A stretch of 64,000 bases of DNA from Sphingomonas sp. URHD0057 (GTDB taxonomy: Bacteria > Pseudomonadota > Alphaproteobacteria > Sphingomonadales > Sphingomonadaceae): NCBI RefSeq assembly GCF_000620665.1, contig NZ_KK211162.1, positions 310,001 through 374,000 of the forward strand, read 5' to 3'. The notes under the pieces are model-generated. The model did not search any database, was not told the DNA's origin, and saw only the letters and a list, made by a program, of their open reading frames with translations. Position numbers and translations under genes: made by a program. Below, piece by piece: positions 1 to 8,493 of this stretch. How positions within the stretch are numbered: position 1 is the stretch's first letter; every line of letters begins with the position of its first letter.

Positions 1-698
1 GCCGGACCAGCGTTGCGCCGACACTGCCGCCGGAAGCGCCCGTCACTCGCCTTACCGAAGAGCCGTCGGTTGCGCCTCCCGTTCATCACCGCGACGTCGC
101 CGTCACCGAAAGCCGCGACAGACAAGAGATCGGTGCGGCCGCGAGCAATGAAGAAGCGTTGGAAGAGGCGCCAGAACCTCGGGCGATGATAGCCGCGCCC
201 GTCGCGGCACCGCCGCCGCCTCCGCCTCCCGCCCCGGCTTTGGCGCAGAACCGCGCCGGCCAGGCGGTGGCGGACGAACTCGTGGTTACGGGCTCGCTGA
301 TGCGCGCACCGCCCGTGGAAAAATCAAAGAGGGCGCGCGCGGAAGGGGGGTATGCGCCGATCGCGCCCGATTGGGTGCTTAAGGATCGCGCCTACGCTGC
401 GTTCCTTACCGGCCTGCAGGCGGCCGTCCGGGCGAATGATCGAGACGCGGTGATTCGACTGGTCGCTTTTCCGCTGCGGGTGAATTCCAATGGCCGCAGC
501 CAGCTCTATCGCGATGCGGATTCGGTCCGGCGCGATTACGGCAAGATTTTCACGCCGCGGGTCACGGGTGCGATCGTCAGCCAACGGTTCGATCGGCTGT
601 TCGTCCGTGACCAGGGTCTCATGATCGGCGACGGCCAGGTGTGGTTCGACCATGTCTCGCCGTCCGGACCGGTGCGCATCCGCGCGATCAATCCCTAG
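1..698 (+). CDS. Hypothetical protein, 5'-truncated by the window edge
   Basis: The frame is open from base 3 to the stop at 696-698 (231 visible residues), so the true start lies outside the window; a TTG at 159 is unlikely to be the start. The first ~95 visible residues are rich in Pro, Ala and Glu and look disordered. They end in a short ELVVTGS motif that resembles the plug start of TonB receptors. The last ~105 residues look folded (from about WVLKDRAYAAFLTGLQAA to the end) and may be a small alpha/beta domain. No catalytic motif is recognised. The stop codon overlaps that of the convergent radC. Function unknown. Confidence 0.6.
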   Translation, partial: RTSVAPTLPPEAPVTRLTEEPSVAPPVHHRDVAVTESRDRQEIGAAASNEEALEEAPEPRAMIAAPVAAPPPPPPPAPALAQNRAGQAVADELVVTGSLMRAPPVEKSKRARAEGGYAPIAPDWVLKDRAYAAFLTGLQAAVRANDRDAVIRLVAFPLRVNSNGRSQLYRDADSVRRDYGKIFTPRVTGAIVSQRFDRLFVRDQGLMIGDGQVWFDHVSPSGPVRIRAINP

Positions 699-1393
699 AT
701 CAGCCCCATCGCCCGCATGCTGGTGCGCCCTTGCGCGCCGACGATGACGTGGTCGTGAACCGAAATCTTCATGTGGCGGCCGGCGTCGACCAGGTCGCGG
801 GTGAGGCGAATGTCCTGCTGGCTTGGGCTGGCATCGCCGCTCGGGTGATTGTGGACGATGATCAGCGCCGTCGCGCCGAGCGCAATCGCGCGGGCAATGA
901 CCTCGCGGACGTGGACCGAGGCTTCGTCGACCGAGCCCTGCCACAAAGCCTCGTTCGCGATCAGCGTGTTCTTGGCATTGAGGAAGAGGATGCGGACTTC
1001 CTCGGTTCGGCGATGGGCCATGGCCGCGTGGAGGTAGTCGCCGAGCGCCTCCCAGCTAGACAGTACGGGCTGGCCCTCGATCCTCGCTTCCAGCATGCGA
1101 AGCGCGGTCGCTTCAGCGATTTTCAGTGCAGCGACGGTGGAATCGGTCAGGCCTTCGTTTCGAAGCGTTTCGGCGCGGGCGGAGAGCAGCGGACCAATCC
1201 CACCGAAATCCTGAAGCAGGCGCTTGGCCAGCGGCTTGGTGTCGACGCGCGGGATGGTGAGCGCGAGGAGGTATTCGATCAACTCATAATCGAGAAAGCC
1301 AGCGGGACCGCCGTCAAGGAGCCGCCGCCGCAGTCGCCCGCGATGCCCGCCGGTCGTATCGGTTTCTTCCTGGCTACTCGCGCGACCGTTCAT
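695..1393 (-). CDS. radC: RadC family JAB/MPN-domain protein
   Basis: 232 residues, the usual RadC length. An N-terminal helix-hairpin-helix-like region is followed by the JAB/MPN metalloprotease-type domain. The diagnostic motif HNHPSGDASPSQQD begins at about residue 181 and a conserved Glu (EEVRILFLN) lies upstream of it. RadC was long linked to DNA repair, but its biochemical role is unsettled. The ATG at 1393 is chosen because an AAGGGG ribosome site precedes it; a TTG 13 codons upstream is the alternative. It is divergent from ydbH and its stop overlaps that of the preceding convergent gene. Confidence 0.92.
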   Translation of the reverse strand: MNGRASSQEETDTTGGHRGRLRRRLLDGGPAGFLDYELIEYLLALTIPRVDTKPLAKRLLQDFGGIGPLLSARAETLRNEGLTDSTVAALKIAEATALRMLEARIEGQPVLSSWEALGDYLHAAMAHRRTEEVRILFLNAKNTLIANEALWQGSVDEASVHVREVIARAIALGATALIIVHNHPSGDASPSQQDIRLTRDLVDAGRHMKISVHDHVIVGAQGRTSMRAMGLI

Positions 1394-1507
1394 GCCGCCC
1401 CTTCTGCGACTGGTCCGAGCAATGCTTACCAACCATAGATGTCGGCGCGATGGAAGGGGTCATGCCGCCGCTGGAACGGTCCCGGCACAAGCGGGTTAGT
1501 AAGGCCC

Positions 1508-4500
1508 ATGGCTGAACGGCCGGATGACGAGCAAACCGTGATTGTACGGCGCGGCCCACGGTGGGGGCGAATCGCGAGCTTCGCAACGCTCGCGGTGTTG
1601 CTGTTTCTCGCCCTCGTGATCGTGGGAGTATGGATCGAGCGCCGGCCAATCGCGACCCATTTCCTCAAAGGCGAGTTCGAGCGGCGCGGGGTCCAGGCGA
1701 CCTATCATCTCGACCGCGTCGGCCTGAGGACCCAGGAAGTCCACGATCTCGTCATCGGCGACCCCAAACATCCCGACCTGACCGCGCGGCACGCCATAAT
1801 CCAGATGCGCCTCAAGTGGGACGGCAGCTTCGAGGTCTACCGGGTCTTTGCGCGCGGGGTGCGTCTCCGTGGCAAGCTGGTTCGCGGTAAGGTCAGCTGG
1901 GGCCAGATCGACAAGCTGCTTCCGCCGCCGACCAACAAGCCCTTCGCGCTGCCCGCCTTTTCCCTCGATATCGCCGACAGCAGCATCGCCTTGGCGACGC
2001 CGTTCGGCCCTCTCGGCCTCGCGCTGGAAGGCAATGGTCAGCTGAGTGGCGGCTTCAAGGGCCGCGCGGCCTTGGCCAGCCCGCGTCTCGTCCCGGGCCG
2101 CTGCGGTGCCGAGGATCTGCGGATGAACGCCGCGGTCGCGGTGGTCGCCAGGCGCGCCCGCGTCGAAGGCCCGGTTACGCTCAGCCGTTTTGCGTGCCCG
2201 GCGAGCCGGTTCGAGGTGGTCGCTCCGCGTTTCGACGCCAAGGCGAGCTTCAACGAGGCGTTCACAACCGTCGACGGCAGCGGGCTGATGGCGATCCAAT
2301 CGATGACCGCCGGAGCGAACGGGCTTGCGGCTGCCGCCGGTGAGTTGACCTACGAGGGGCAGCTCAACCACGTTAAAGGCCGGGTGAAGCTCGCAGCGCA
2401 GAAGTCCCGGCTCGGCACCATCTATGCCGACCGTACGCGGCTCGACGGCGGCTACGGCCTCAATTCGCGGGAAGGCACCTTTGCCCTGGTCGGCAATTTT
2501 GCCGCAGACAGCGCCAGCCTCGCTCCGTCGATGATCGCCGGCGTGACCGAACCGCTTGCCGCCGCGCTCAAGACACCCATCGGCCCGATCGCGTCGAGCA
2601 TCGGCAACGCGATCGCGCGGACGGCGCACAACTTCAACAGCGCCGGGGCGATCCGCATCGTCAATTTCCCCGCCGGCGGAGGCGCGCGGATCGCCGGCGC
2701 CGACATCAAGGGGCCGAACGGCGCGCGCGCCCGCGTATCTGGGGGCAGCGGGGTGACTTATTACTGGCCGTCGGGCGGGCTCAGAATCGACGGGGATATC
2801 GAGATGGCGGGTGGCGGCCTGCCCACCGGCCGAGTGTCGCTTCGCCAGCCGAGCCCGGGCGCGCCGATGAACGGCGTCGCGCAGCTTGCGCCTTACTCGG
2901 CGAATGGCCAGCGGCTGGCGCTCAGCCCGATCCGTTTCGGGCCGGGCCCCGGCGGAACCACCCAGGTCAGTACTTTGGCTCAGCTTGATGGGCCGTTCCC
3001 CGACGGGCGGGTGCAGGCGCTGCGGCTCCCGATCACCGGGCGCATCGGCAAGGGCGGTACCTTCGCGTTCGGCACATCGTGCGCGGTGATCAGCTTCAAT
3101 TACCTGCGCACCGGCGTGCTGGAGCTTGGCCAGACCCGCCTGCCGGTGTGCCCGATCGGCCCGGCGATCATTTCGAAGAGCCCTGGCGGATCGGTCCTGG
3201 CGAGCGCCCGGTTCAGCGGCCCGGTGCTCAACGGCCGGCTCGGCAGCTCGCCGCTCCATCTGGCTGCGGGCGGCGGCCAGATCATCGGCAAGAACTTTGT
3301 CTTCAACCGCCTGGGCCTGCGGCTCGGCAAGCCGGCATCGCCGATCGTCTTCGATGCCGCGCGGCTCAATGGCAGCTTCGTCGGCGCCGGCATCAGCGGC
3401 AGGTTCGGCGACGCGCGAGCGACCATCGGCAACGTGCCGCTGCTTCTGAGCGACGCGTCGGGAAGCTGGCGCGTCCATCACGGCGACTTGAGCGTCGACA
3501 GCGCGCTCACGGTTTCCGACCGCGACGCCAACCCACGCTTCTATCCGCTGAAGAGCGACGACGTGCACCTCACCCTCGCCGGCGACTATGTCCACGCGAA
3601 CGGGGCGCTGAGGCATGACAGCACGCTCGTCACCAATGTGGCCATCGAGCATCAGCTATCGAGCGGCGCCGGCCACGCGGACCTGAACGTCCCAAGCCTG
3701 GTCTTCGGGCCGAACCTCCAGCCCGAGGAGCTGACGCGGCTTACGGAAGGCGTCATTGCGCTGGTCAACGGAACGATCACCGGCCACGGCCGGATCGACT
3801 GGAATACTCTCGGCAAAGTCACCTCGAGCGGCGATTTCTCGACCGCCAACCTCGACCTCGCCGCGCCGTTCGGCCCGGTGACCGGCATGAGCGGCACGGT
3901 CCATTTCGATGATTTGCTCGGCATGACCACGCCGCCAGGCCAAGTGCTCAGCGTCAAGTCGATCAACCCCGGCATCCTCGTCGAGAATGGCGTGATCCGC
4001 TACCAGTTGCTGCCCAACCAACTGGTCAAGATCGAGCGCGGCGACTGGCCGTTCATGGGCGGGCGCCTCATCCTCCATGAGACGGTGCTCAATTTCGCCC
4101 GGCCGACGGCTAAGCGCCTGACCTTCGAAGTCGTTGGCTTCGACGCCAAGCAGTTCGTCGACAGCCTTGGCTTCTCGGGCCTCGAGATTACGGGCACCTT
4201 CGACGGCGTGCTGCCGATGATCTTCGACGAGAACGGCGGCCGCATTGTTGGCGGTCGGCTCGATTCGCGGCCGGCCGGCGGCGAGTTCAAATATTCCGGC
4301 ACCAAGCCGAAGGCCGGGATGATGGCCGGTGCCGTGTTTGAGCTGCTTCGCGACCTTAAATATCGGTCGATGATCGTGCGATTGGACGGCGATCTAGCCG
4401 GCGAGTTCGCGACCAGGATAACCATCGACAAGATCTCGCTGGGAAGCGGCGGCGGACTTGCCGGCAAGATCATCCGCGGCGCCTTCAGCAAGGTCCCGTT

Positions 4501-4723
4501 GAAGCTCAACCTGAACATCAGCGGGCCGTTCCGGGCGCTGATCCAGATGGCCAAGGCGTTCAAGGATCCGCGCGAGGCGATCGCGCCGGTGCTGCCGTTC
4601 CCGATCGACTCCCCGAGCCTCGACGTCGTGGTCGAGCAGAACCGCAAGGAAGAAGAGCAAACGCCGATTACCCCCACCAATGACGTCCAGGTCACCCCCA
4701 CATCCCCACCAAGCGAGAAGTGA
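1508..4723 (+). CDS. ydbH: YdbH family AsmA-like intermembrane protein
   Basis: 1071 residues. A short cytoplasmic N terminus leads into one membrane anchor (about residues 22-43), followed by ~1000 residues of periplasmic beta-rich sequence of the AsmA-like/repeating beta-groove type. The C-terminal ~250 residues match the YdbH dicarboxylate-transport-named domain. In E. coli YdbH pairs with the lipoprotein YnbE to form a bridge thought to move phospholipid between the membranes. The same partners follow here (ynbE one base after the stop, then ydbL), which supports the call. The ATG at 1508 is chosen because the anchor follows it at the usual distance; an upstream frame to 1439 encodes nothing recognisable. 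Confidence 0.88.
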   Translation: MAERPDDEQTVIVRRGPRWGRIASFATLAVLLFLALVIVGVWIERRPIATHFLKGEFERRGVQATYHLDRVGLRTQEVHDLVIGDPKHPDLTARHAIIQMRLKWDGSFEVYRVFARGVRLRGKLVRGKVSWGQIDKLLPPPTNKPFALPAFSLDIADSSIALATPFGPLGLALEGNGQLSGGFKGRAALASPRLVPGRCGAEDLRMNAAVAVVARRARVEGPVTLSRFACPASRFEVVAPRFDAKASFNEAFTTVDGSGLMAIQSMTAGANGLAAAAGELTYEGQLNHVKGRVKLAAQKSRLGTIYADRTRLDGGYGLNSREGTFALVGNFAADSASLAPSMIAGVTEPLAAALKTPIGPIASSIGNAIARTAHNFNSAGAIRIVNFPAGGGARIAGADIKGPNGARARVSGGSGVTYYWPSGGLRIDGDIEMAGGGLPTGRVSLRQPSPGAPMNGVAQLAPYSANGQRLALSPIRFGPGPGGTTQVSTLAQLDGPFPDGRVQALRLPITGRIGKGGTFAFGTSCAVISFNYLRTGVLELGQTRLPVCPIGPAIISKSPGGSVLASARFSGPVLNGRLGSSPLHLAAGGGQIIGKNFVFNRLGLRLGKPASPIVFDAARLNGSFVGAGISGRFGDARATIGNVPLLLSDASGSWRVHHGDLSVDSALTVSDRDANPRFYPLKSDDVHLTLAGDYVHANGALRHDSTLVTNVAIEHQLSSGAGHADLNVPSLVFGPNLQPEELTRLTEGVIALVNGTITGHGRIDWNTLGKVTSSGDFSTANLDLAAPFGPVTGMSGTVHFDDLLGMTTPPGQVLSVKSINPGILVENGVIRYQLLPNQLVKIERGDWPFMGGRLILHETVLNFARPTAKRLTFEVVGFDAKQFVDSLGFSGLEITGTFDGVLPMIFDENGGRIVGGRLDSRPAGGEFKYSGTKPKAGMMAGAVFELLRDLKYRSMIVRLDGDLAGEFATRITIDKISLGSGGGLAGKIIRGAFSKVPLKLNLNISGPFRALIQMAKAFKDPREAIAPVLPFPIDSPSLDVVVEQNRKEEEQTPITPTNDVQVTPTSPPSEK

Positions 4724-4724
4724 C

Positions 4725-4940
4725 ATGAGAAGCTGTATAAAAACGACGATGCGAATTGCCGGAGCAGGGCTGGCGCTGCCTCTGACGAGCTGCGTGACAG
4801 TCAAGGCGCCCGACAAGCCGATCGAGATCAACCTCAACGTTGCGATCAAGCAAGAGGTGCTTGTCCGGCTTCAGCAGGATGTCCAGCGGTTGATACAGCA
4901 GAACCCGCAGGCCTTCCCAGCGCCTCCGACGCGGCCATGA
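4725..4940 (+). CDS. ynbE: YnbE family outer-membrane lipoprotein
   Basis: 71 residues with a lipoprotein signal: hydrophobic stretch IAGAGLALPLTSC and lipobox Cys at about residue 23. The mature part has the conserved VKAPDKPIEINLNVAIKQEV pattern of YnbE, a small beta-strand partner that stacks on the end of YdbH. It starts one base after the ydbH stop and its own stop overlaps the ydbL start by four bases, so the three genes are translationally coupled. An internal ATG at 4749 would give a shorter, more conventional signal peptide. Confidence 0.88.
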   Translation: MRSCIKTTMRIAGAGLALPLTSCVTVKAPDKPIEINLNVAIKQEVLVRLQQDVQRLIQQNPQAFPAPPTRP

Positions 4941-5299
4941 TACGCCAACTTACCCTCGCGCTGATCATCGTCGCGGCTCCGGCAGCGGCGCAAACGCCGG
5001 CGGTCGATGCTGCCCGCGCGGTGGGCGGCGTAGGGGAGCGCTACGACGGCTATTTGGGCATCGCTGGACCGGTAGCTCCGGCGGTTCGGTCTCAGGTTTC
5101 CAGGATCAATATCCAGCGGCGCGCCCTCTACAGCAATCTCGGCTCCCAGAAGGGGGCGAGCCCGCAGGAGGTAGGGGTCACGGCTGGGTGCCAGTTGCTC
5201 GCGCGGGTTGGGGTGGGGCAGGCCTATTTGCTTGCCGACGGGGTGTGGCGGCGGCGCGCAGCCGGCCAGCCGGCGCCGGTTCCTGACTACTGCCGCTGA
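4937..5299 (+). CDS. ydbL: YdbL family periplasmic protein (DUF1318)
   Basis: 120 residues with a cleavable signal peptide (MIRQLTLALIIVAAPAAAQ). The mature region contains the YdbL-type pattern VGERYDGYLGI...VNxxR: conserved RINIQRRALYSNLG and a C-terminal two-Cys arrangement (GCQLL and PDYC). YdbL is reported to modulate the YdbH-YnbE complex. Its start overlaps the end of ynbE (ATGA), completing a ydbH-ynbE-ydbL operon. The product is expected in the periplasm. Confidence 0.85.
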   Translation: MIRQLTLALIIVAAPAAAQTPAVDAARAVGGVGERYDGYLGIAGPVAPAVRSQVSRINIQRRALYSNLGSQKGASPQEVGVTAGCQLLARVGVGQAYLLADGVWRRRAAGQPAPVPDYCR

Positions 5300-5313
5300 G
5301 CACGGCCGCGCGG

Positions 5314-5342
5314 TTGACTATCTAAACTCCGGTTCATAAAGG
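5314..5342 (+). promoter_or_regulatory. Candidate sigma-70 promoter of the atp F0 operon
   Basis: TTGACT at 5314-5319 and TAAAGG at 5337-5342 are separated by 17 bases, about 90 bases upstream of the first gene of the ATP synthase operon. The -35 match is good and the -10 match is weak. Position and spacing are the main support. Confidence 0.3.
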
Positions 5343-5434
5343 GGCGGCGCCTTGGCGGTGTCGCTTTCCGCCATGTTCCTCGTCCTTGCCTGGCCCTGTG
5401 GATTTCCAGCAGGGGCGACGCACAGGGGAGACGC

Positions 5435-5776
5435 ATGGCAGAGGACGAGACCGAACAGGCCCCGAAGCTTCCGCCCGACGCTCGGCTTGAATCGCTCGAC
5501 GAGCGGCTCGACCAGGCGCAGCAGCGCGAAGCCAACAGGGCCGCTAAGGCGCAGCCAGATCGGACCCGCCAGTTCGGCCAGCGGATGGCTGGACAGATGA
5601 TCGGCGCTCCGGCGGGCGGATTTTTGTTTGGCTGGGGCTTGGACACGCTGTTCGGGACCAAGCCGCTGTTCATGATTATCCTGATGTTCGTGGGCTTCGG
5701 CGTCGGCATTCGGAACGTTTATTATTGGTCCAAGACGACGCCTGCGGGCGACGACGGTCAGGCGAAAAAGAGGTAG
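5435..5776 (+). CDS. atpI: AtpI/AtpZ-type ATP synthase accessory protein
   Basis: 113 residues. The N-terminal ~50 residues are charged, and two membrane segments follow (around MIGAPAGGFLFGWGLDTLFG and the stretch from PLFMIILMFVGFGVGI), the layout of the alphaproteobacterial AtpI/AtpZ family. These proteins are thought to help assemble the c-ring or supply Mg2+ to the F1F0 ATP synthase. It is first in the F0 operon and ends 7 bases before atpB. Confidence 0.82.
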   Translation: MAEDETEQAPKLPPDARLESLDERLDQAQQREANRAAKAQPDRTRQFGQRMAGQMIGAPAGGFLFGWGLDTLFGTKPLFMIILMFVGFGVGIRNVYYWSKTTPAGDDGQAKKR

Positions 5777-5783
5777 GATACAA

Positions 5784-6560
5784 GTGGCGGGCGGAGCCAA
5801 GTTAGACCCGATGCACCAGTTCGAGGTGCAGCCGATCGTTCCCCTTCGTGTTGGCGGCTACGACATCAGCCTGACGAACAGCGCACTGTGGATGCTGATC
5901 GCGCTCGGCGTAATCGTCGTCTTCATCGGCGTCGGCATGAAGCGCGAGCTCGTGCCCGGACGATGGCAGATGGCCGTCGAGCAATTGACCGGCATGATCG
6001 ACAAGATGGCCGGAACGACGATCGGTCCGGAAGGGAAGAAGTTCGAACCGCTCCTATTCTCGCTGTTCACTTTTATCCTGGTTGCCAATTTTCTCGGGAT
6101 TTTGCCGTTCGCGATCGTTCCGGGGCTGCATCCATTTGCATCAACCAGTCATTTTTCCGTCACCGGCGTCCTTGCGGTCATCAGCTTCTCCACGGTCCTG
6201 ATCGTTGGGTTCACCAGGCACGGATTCCACTTCTTTTCGCTGTTCTTGCCGCCAGGCGTGCCTTGGTACATGCAGGCATTCCTGTTCCCGATCGAACTAA
6301 TCAGCTTCCTGGTTCGGCCATTCAGCCTCGGCCTTCGTCTGTTCGTCGCTATCCTTGCTGGTCACGTTCTAATGGACGTGTTCGGCAGCTTCATCGTGAG
6401 CGGCCTGAACGGCGGCGCGCTCGGCTTCGGCGTCAGTGCGGTCAGCTTCCTGTTTGTTGTATTCATCGGGCTGCTCGAAATTCTGGTCTGCCTCATTCAG
6501 GCTTACGTCTTCACCCTGCTGACTGCTGTCTATCTCAACGACGCGGTCAACCTTCACTAG
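5784..6560 (+). CDS. atpB: ATP synthase F0 subunit a
   Basis: 258 residues and polytopic. The essential channel arginine is in SLGLRLF (Arg185) and the conserved GHVLM and LLEILVCLIQAYVFTLLTAVY segments follow. Subunit a forms the proton half-channels against the c-ring. The start is a GTG at 5784, preceded by AGGATACAA. Order in the operon (atpI-B-E-F'-F) is the standard alphaproteobacterial one; the F1 genes are not in this window. Confidence 0.97.
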   Translation: MAGGAKLDPMHQFEVQPIVPLRVGGYDISLTNSALWMLIALGVIVVFIGVGMKRELVPGRWQMAVEQLTGMIDKMAGTTIGPEGKKFEPLLFSLFTFILVANFLGILPFAIVPGLHPFASTSHFSVTGVLAVISFSTVLIVGFTRHGFHFFSLFLPPGVPWYMQAFLFPIELISFLVRPFSLGLRLFVAILAGHVLMDVFGSFIVSGLNGGALGFGVSAVSFLFVVFIGLLEILVCLIQAYVFTLLTAVYLNDAVNLH

Positions 6561-6578
6561 TTCAAAAAGGAGTTCGTT

Positions 6579-6815
6579 ATGGATCTTGCATCTGCCCAAG
6601 TGATCGGTGCCGGCCTTGCCGCCATCGGTGTTGGTGCCGCCGCGATTGGCGTTGGCAATGTTTGGGGCCCGTTCCTGGAAAGCGCGGTGCGCAATCCTGC
6701 TGCTTCGGACAGTCAGTTTACCCGGGTCCTGATCGGCTTCGCGCTCGCCGAGTTGCTCGGACTTATCGCGTTGGTCGTCGCGATCATCATCCTTTACGCG
6801 CCGCCGTCGCACTAG
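6579..6815 (+). CDS. atpE: ATP synthase F0 subunit c
   Basis: 78 residues forming a two-helix hairpin. The first helix is glycine-rich (AAIGVGAAAIGVG), the polar loop contains RNPAAS, and the proton-carrying Glu58 sits in FALAELLGL in the second helix. It builds the rotating c-ring. A strong AAAAGGAG ribosome site precedes the ATG, fitting the high stoichiometry of this subunit. Confidence 0.97.
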   Translation: MDLASAQVIGAGLAAIGVGAAAIGVGNVWGPFLESAVRNPAASDSQFTRVLIGFALAELLGLIALVVAIIILYAPPSH

Positions 6816-6843
6816 TCCGCGCGTCGTTGCTAGCGGGTCAGCT

Positions 6844-7335
6844 ATGCCTCAGATCAACCAGCTTTCGGCAATCTTCTTCTCCCAGCTGTTCTGGCTGTTG
6901 GTGGTATTTGGGATCATTTATTTCGTCATCGGGCGAGGGATGGTGCCGAAGATCCGCTCGACGGTCGAAACGCGCGAGAAGAGGATCGCCGACGATCTCG
7001 CCCATGCTCAGGCTGCGCGGGTCGCGGCTGACGAGACGGAAGCAGCGTGGCGCGAACGGATGGACGCTGCACGGGCGGAAGCGGCCAAGCTTTCGAACGA
7101 GGCCAAGCAGGCGAGTGCCAAGGATACTGAGACAAAGGTACACGCCGCCGCTGACAAGCTCAACGCAAAGCTGGAACAAGCTGAGGCCAAGATTCGGGTC
7201 GCGCTCGACGCGGCGCGCTCAGAGATCGAAACCGTTGCCGCAGATGCGACTAAGGAAATCGTATCACGGCTGACCGGCAAGAGGGTCGATCAGAAGCAGG
7301 CCGTTGATGCGGTGAAGGCGGAAATGAATGTCTAA
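6844..7335 (+). CDS. atpF': ATP synthase F0 subunit b' (peripheral stalk)
   Basis: 163 residues. One N-terminal membrane helix (LSAIFFSQLFWLLVVFGIIYF) is followed by a long, charged, Ala-rich coiled coil, typical of subunit b'. Together with b it forms the stator stalk. Its 3' end overlaps the atpF start by 8 bases. Having two diverged b-type genes in tandem is usual for Alphaproteobacteria. Confidence 0.93.
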   Translation: MPQINQLSAIFFSQLFWLLVVFGIIYFVIGRGMVPKIRSTVETREKRIADDLAHAQAARVAADETEAAWRERMDAARAEAAKLSNEAKQASAKDTETKVHAAADKLNAKLEQAEAKIRVALDAARSEIETVAADATKEIVSRLTGKRVDQKQAVDAVKAEMNV

Positions 7336-7876
7336 TATTGTGATGGCCGCTGTCATCGCTTCGGAAGTGCCGCAGGCTGCCGAACCCTCTGCATTCGGCT
7401 TTCTCACTGCTCCCGTAGCCATCGCGCTGGCGATGATCGTTGTCATCGCGATTCTCATAAAGGGTGGAATGCATCGGACCGTTGCCAGGACACTCGACGA
7501 CCAGATCGCGACCATTCGCAACCAGCTCGCCGAGGCGGAATCGTTGCGCAAGGAGGCCGAGGCGCTGAAGGCGGAATATGCGGCCAAGGCCAAGTCCGTC
7601 GACAAAGACCGCAAAGCCTTGCTCGAGCGGGCCAGGCACGAAGCCGAGGAAATCGTCGCTAAGGCCAAGGCCGATGCGGAAGCACTGATCGAGCGCCGCG
7701 GCCGGATGGCTGAGGAGAAGATCGCCGCGGAAGAGCGCGCCGCGATCGATCAGTTGCGCGCCACCGCAGCCGATGCAGCGACCAGGGCGGCCAAGCGCCT
7801 GATCGCCGAGCGGCACGACGCGGCCGCCGACGAGACGCTGGTCAATCAAGCCATCGACGAGATCGCTTCGCGCTGA
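7328..7876 (+). CDS. atpF: ATP synthase F0 subunit b (peripheral stalk)
   Basis: 182 residues. After a ~20-residue N-terminal tail comes a membrane helix (about FLTAPVAIALAMIVVIAIL) and then a coiled coil rich in Ala, Glu, Lys and Arg (LRKEAEALKAEYAAKAKSV and onward), the b-subunit layout. It overlaps the b' gene by 8 bases, implying coupled translation. It is the last gene of the operon; an inverted-repeat element follows directly. Confidence 0.94.
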   Translation: MSNIVMAAVIASEVPQAAEPSAFGFLTAPVAIALAMIVVIAILIKGGMHRTVARTLDDQIATIRNQLAEAESLRKEAEALKAEYAAKAKSVDKDRKALLERARHEAEEIVAKAKADAEALIERRGRMAEEKIAAEERAAIDQLRATAADAATRAAKRLIAERHDAAADETLVNQAIDEIASR

Positions 7877-7883
7877 GTAAGTG

Positions 7884-8000
7884 CTTCGAGACGCCGCTTC
7901 GACAAGCTCAGCGGCTCCTCAGCATGAGCGGGATAATGCAGGGCCGCTCATCCTGAGGAGGGACTGAGAGCGCGAAGCGCGTCGAAGGTCCGTCTCGAAG
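7884..8000. repeat. Inverted-repeat (REP-like) element after the atp operon
   Basis: A 117-base element bounded by the perfect 10-base inverted repeat CTTCGAGACG (7884-7893) and CGTCTCGAAG (7991-8000). Inside are CTTCGACAAGCTCAG and a CCTGAGGAG/CTCCTCAG pairing, the core seen in palindromic repeats of sphingomonads. It sits between the convergent atpF and CBS-domain genes, where it could act as a bidirectional terminator or mRNA-stabilising structure. Confidence 0.7.
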
Positions 8001-8002
8001 GG

Positions 8003-8431
8003 CTATTGCTGGTGCTGGCCTCCGGGCTGGCTGACGCCTTCGAGCGCCTGCGCCGCGGTCTCATTGTCGCTTTCACGGCTGAGGTCGCCGAGGCTGACGA
8101 TGCCGCACAGCCGCTCGTTTTCGTCGATGACCGGCAGACGGCGGACTTGGGCCTCGCTCATCTTGCTCGCGACGTCCTCGACGCTGTCATCGGAACGCGC
8201 GCAGACGACGTCATCGGTCATCAGCTCGCGGACCGGCGTGTCGGGGCCATAGCCCTTGGCGACGCCGCGCACCGCGATGTCACGGTCGGTGATCATGCCG
8301 ACCAGGCGATCGCCATCGGTCACGGGGATCGATCCGGCGTCGGTCCTCAGCATGAACCGGGCCGCTTCCTGGGCCGACTGGTCGGGGCGGATGGTCTCGA
8401 CGTCGCGCGTCATCACTTCGCTGATTTTCAT
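8003..8431 (-). CDS. Tandem CBS-domain protein
   Basis: 142 residues made almost entirely of two CBS domains: MKISEVMTRDVETIRPDQSA... with DAGSIPV and VGMITDRDIAV, then VRELMTDDVVCARSDDSVED with RRLPVIDEN and GIVSLGDLS. Such stand-alone CBS pairs bind adenine nucleotides and often belong to stress regulons. The start at 8431 is supported by a GGAGAG ribosome site just upstream; a frame extending to 8461 lacks one. A possible EcfG-type promoter lies at 8464-8488. The partner enzyme or channel is not evident. Confidence 0.88.
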   Translation of the reverse strand: MKISEVMTRDVETIRPDQSAQEAARFMLRTDAGSIPVTDGDRLVGMITDRDIAVRGVAKGYGPDTPVRELMTDDVVCARSDDSVEDVASKMSEAQVRRLPVIDENERLCGIVSLGDLSRESDNETAAQALEGVSQPGGQHQQ

Positions 8432-8463
8432 GGTCGCTCTCCTTTCAGGAAATTCGACCACCC

Positions 8464-8488
8464 AACGAACGGCCGTGAGCGGCGTTGC
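8464..8488 (-). promoter_or_regulatory. Candidate EcfG-type (general stress) promoter of the CBS gene
   Basis: On the minus strand GCAAC is followed by exactly 16 bases and CGTT, one mismatch from the EcfG consensus GGAAC-N16/17-CGTT. It ends 33 bases upstream of the CBS-gene start. The same one-mismatch form and spacing occurs upstream of the DUF3309 gene at 10792-10816. Confidence 0.35.
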
Positions 8489-8493
8489 GTGCT

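Noticed and set aside
1473-1497. GGAAC-N16-GGTT before ydbH as an EcfG promoter
   Set aside because: The -10 element mismatches in a conserved position and transcription would start almost at the ATG.
1496-3652. Long open frame antisense to ydbH, and similar long antisense frames opposite tamA, tamB, thiolase and the E1 gene
   Set aside because: These are GC-skew shadows: no ribosome sites, no recognisable domains and Arg/Ala/Pro-biased composition mirroring the real gene.
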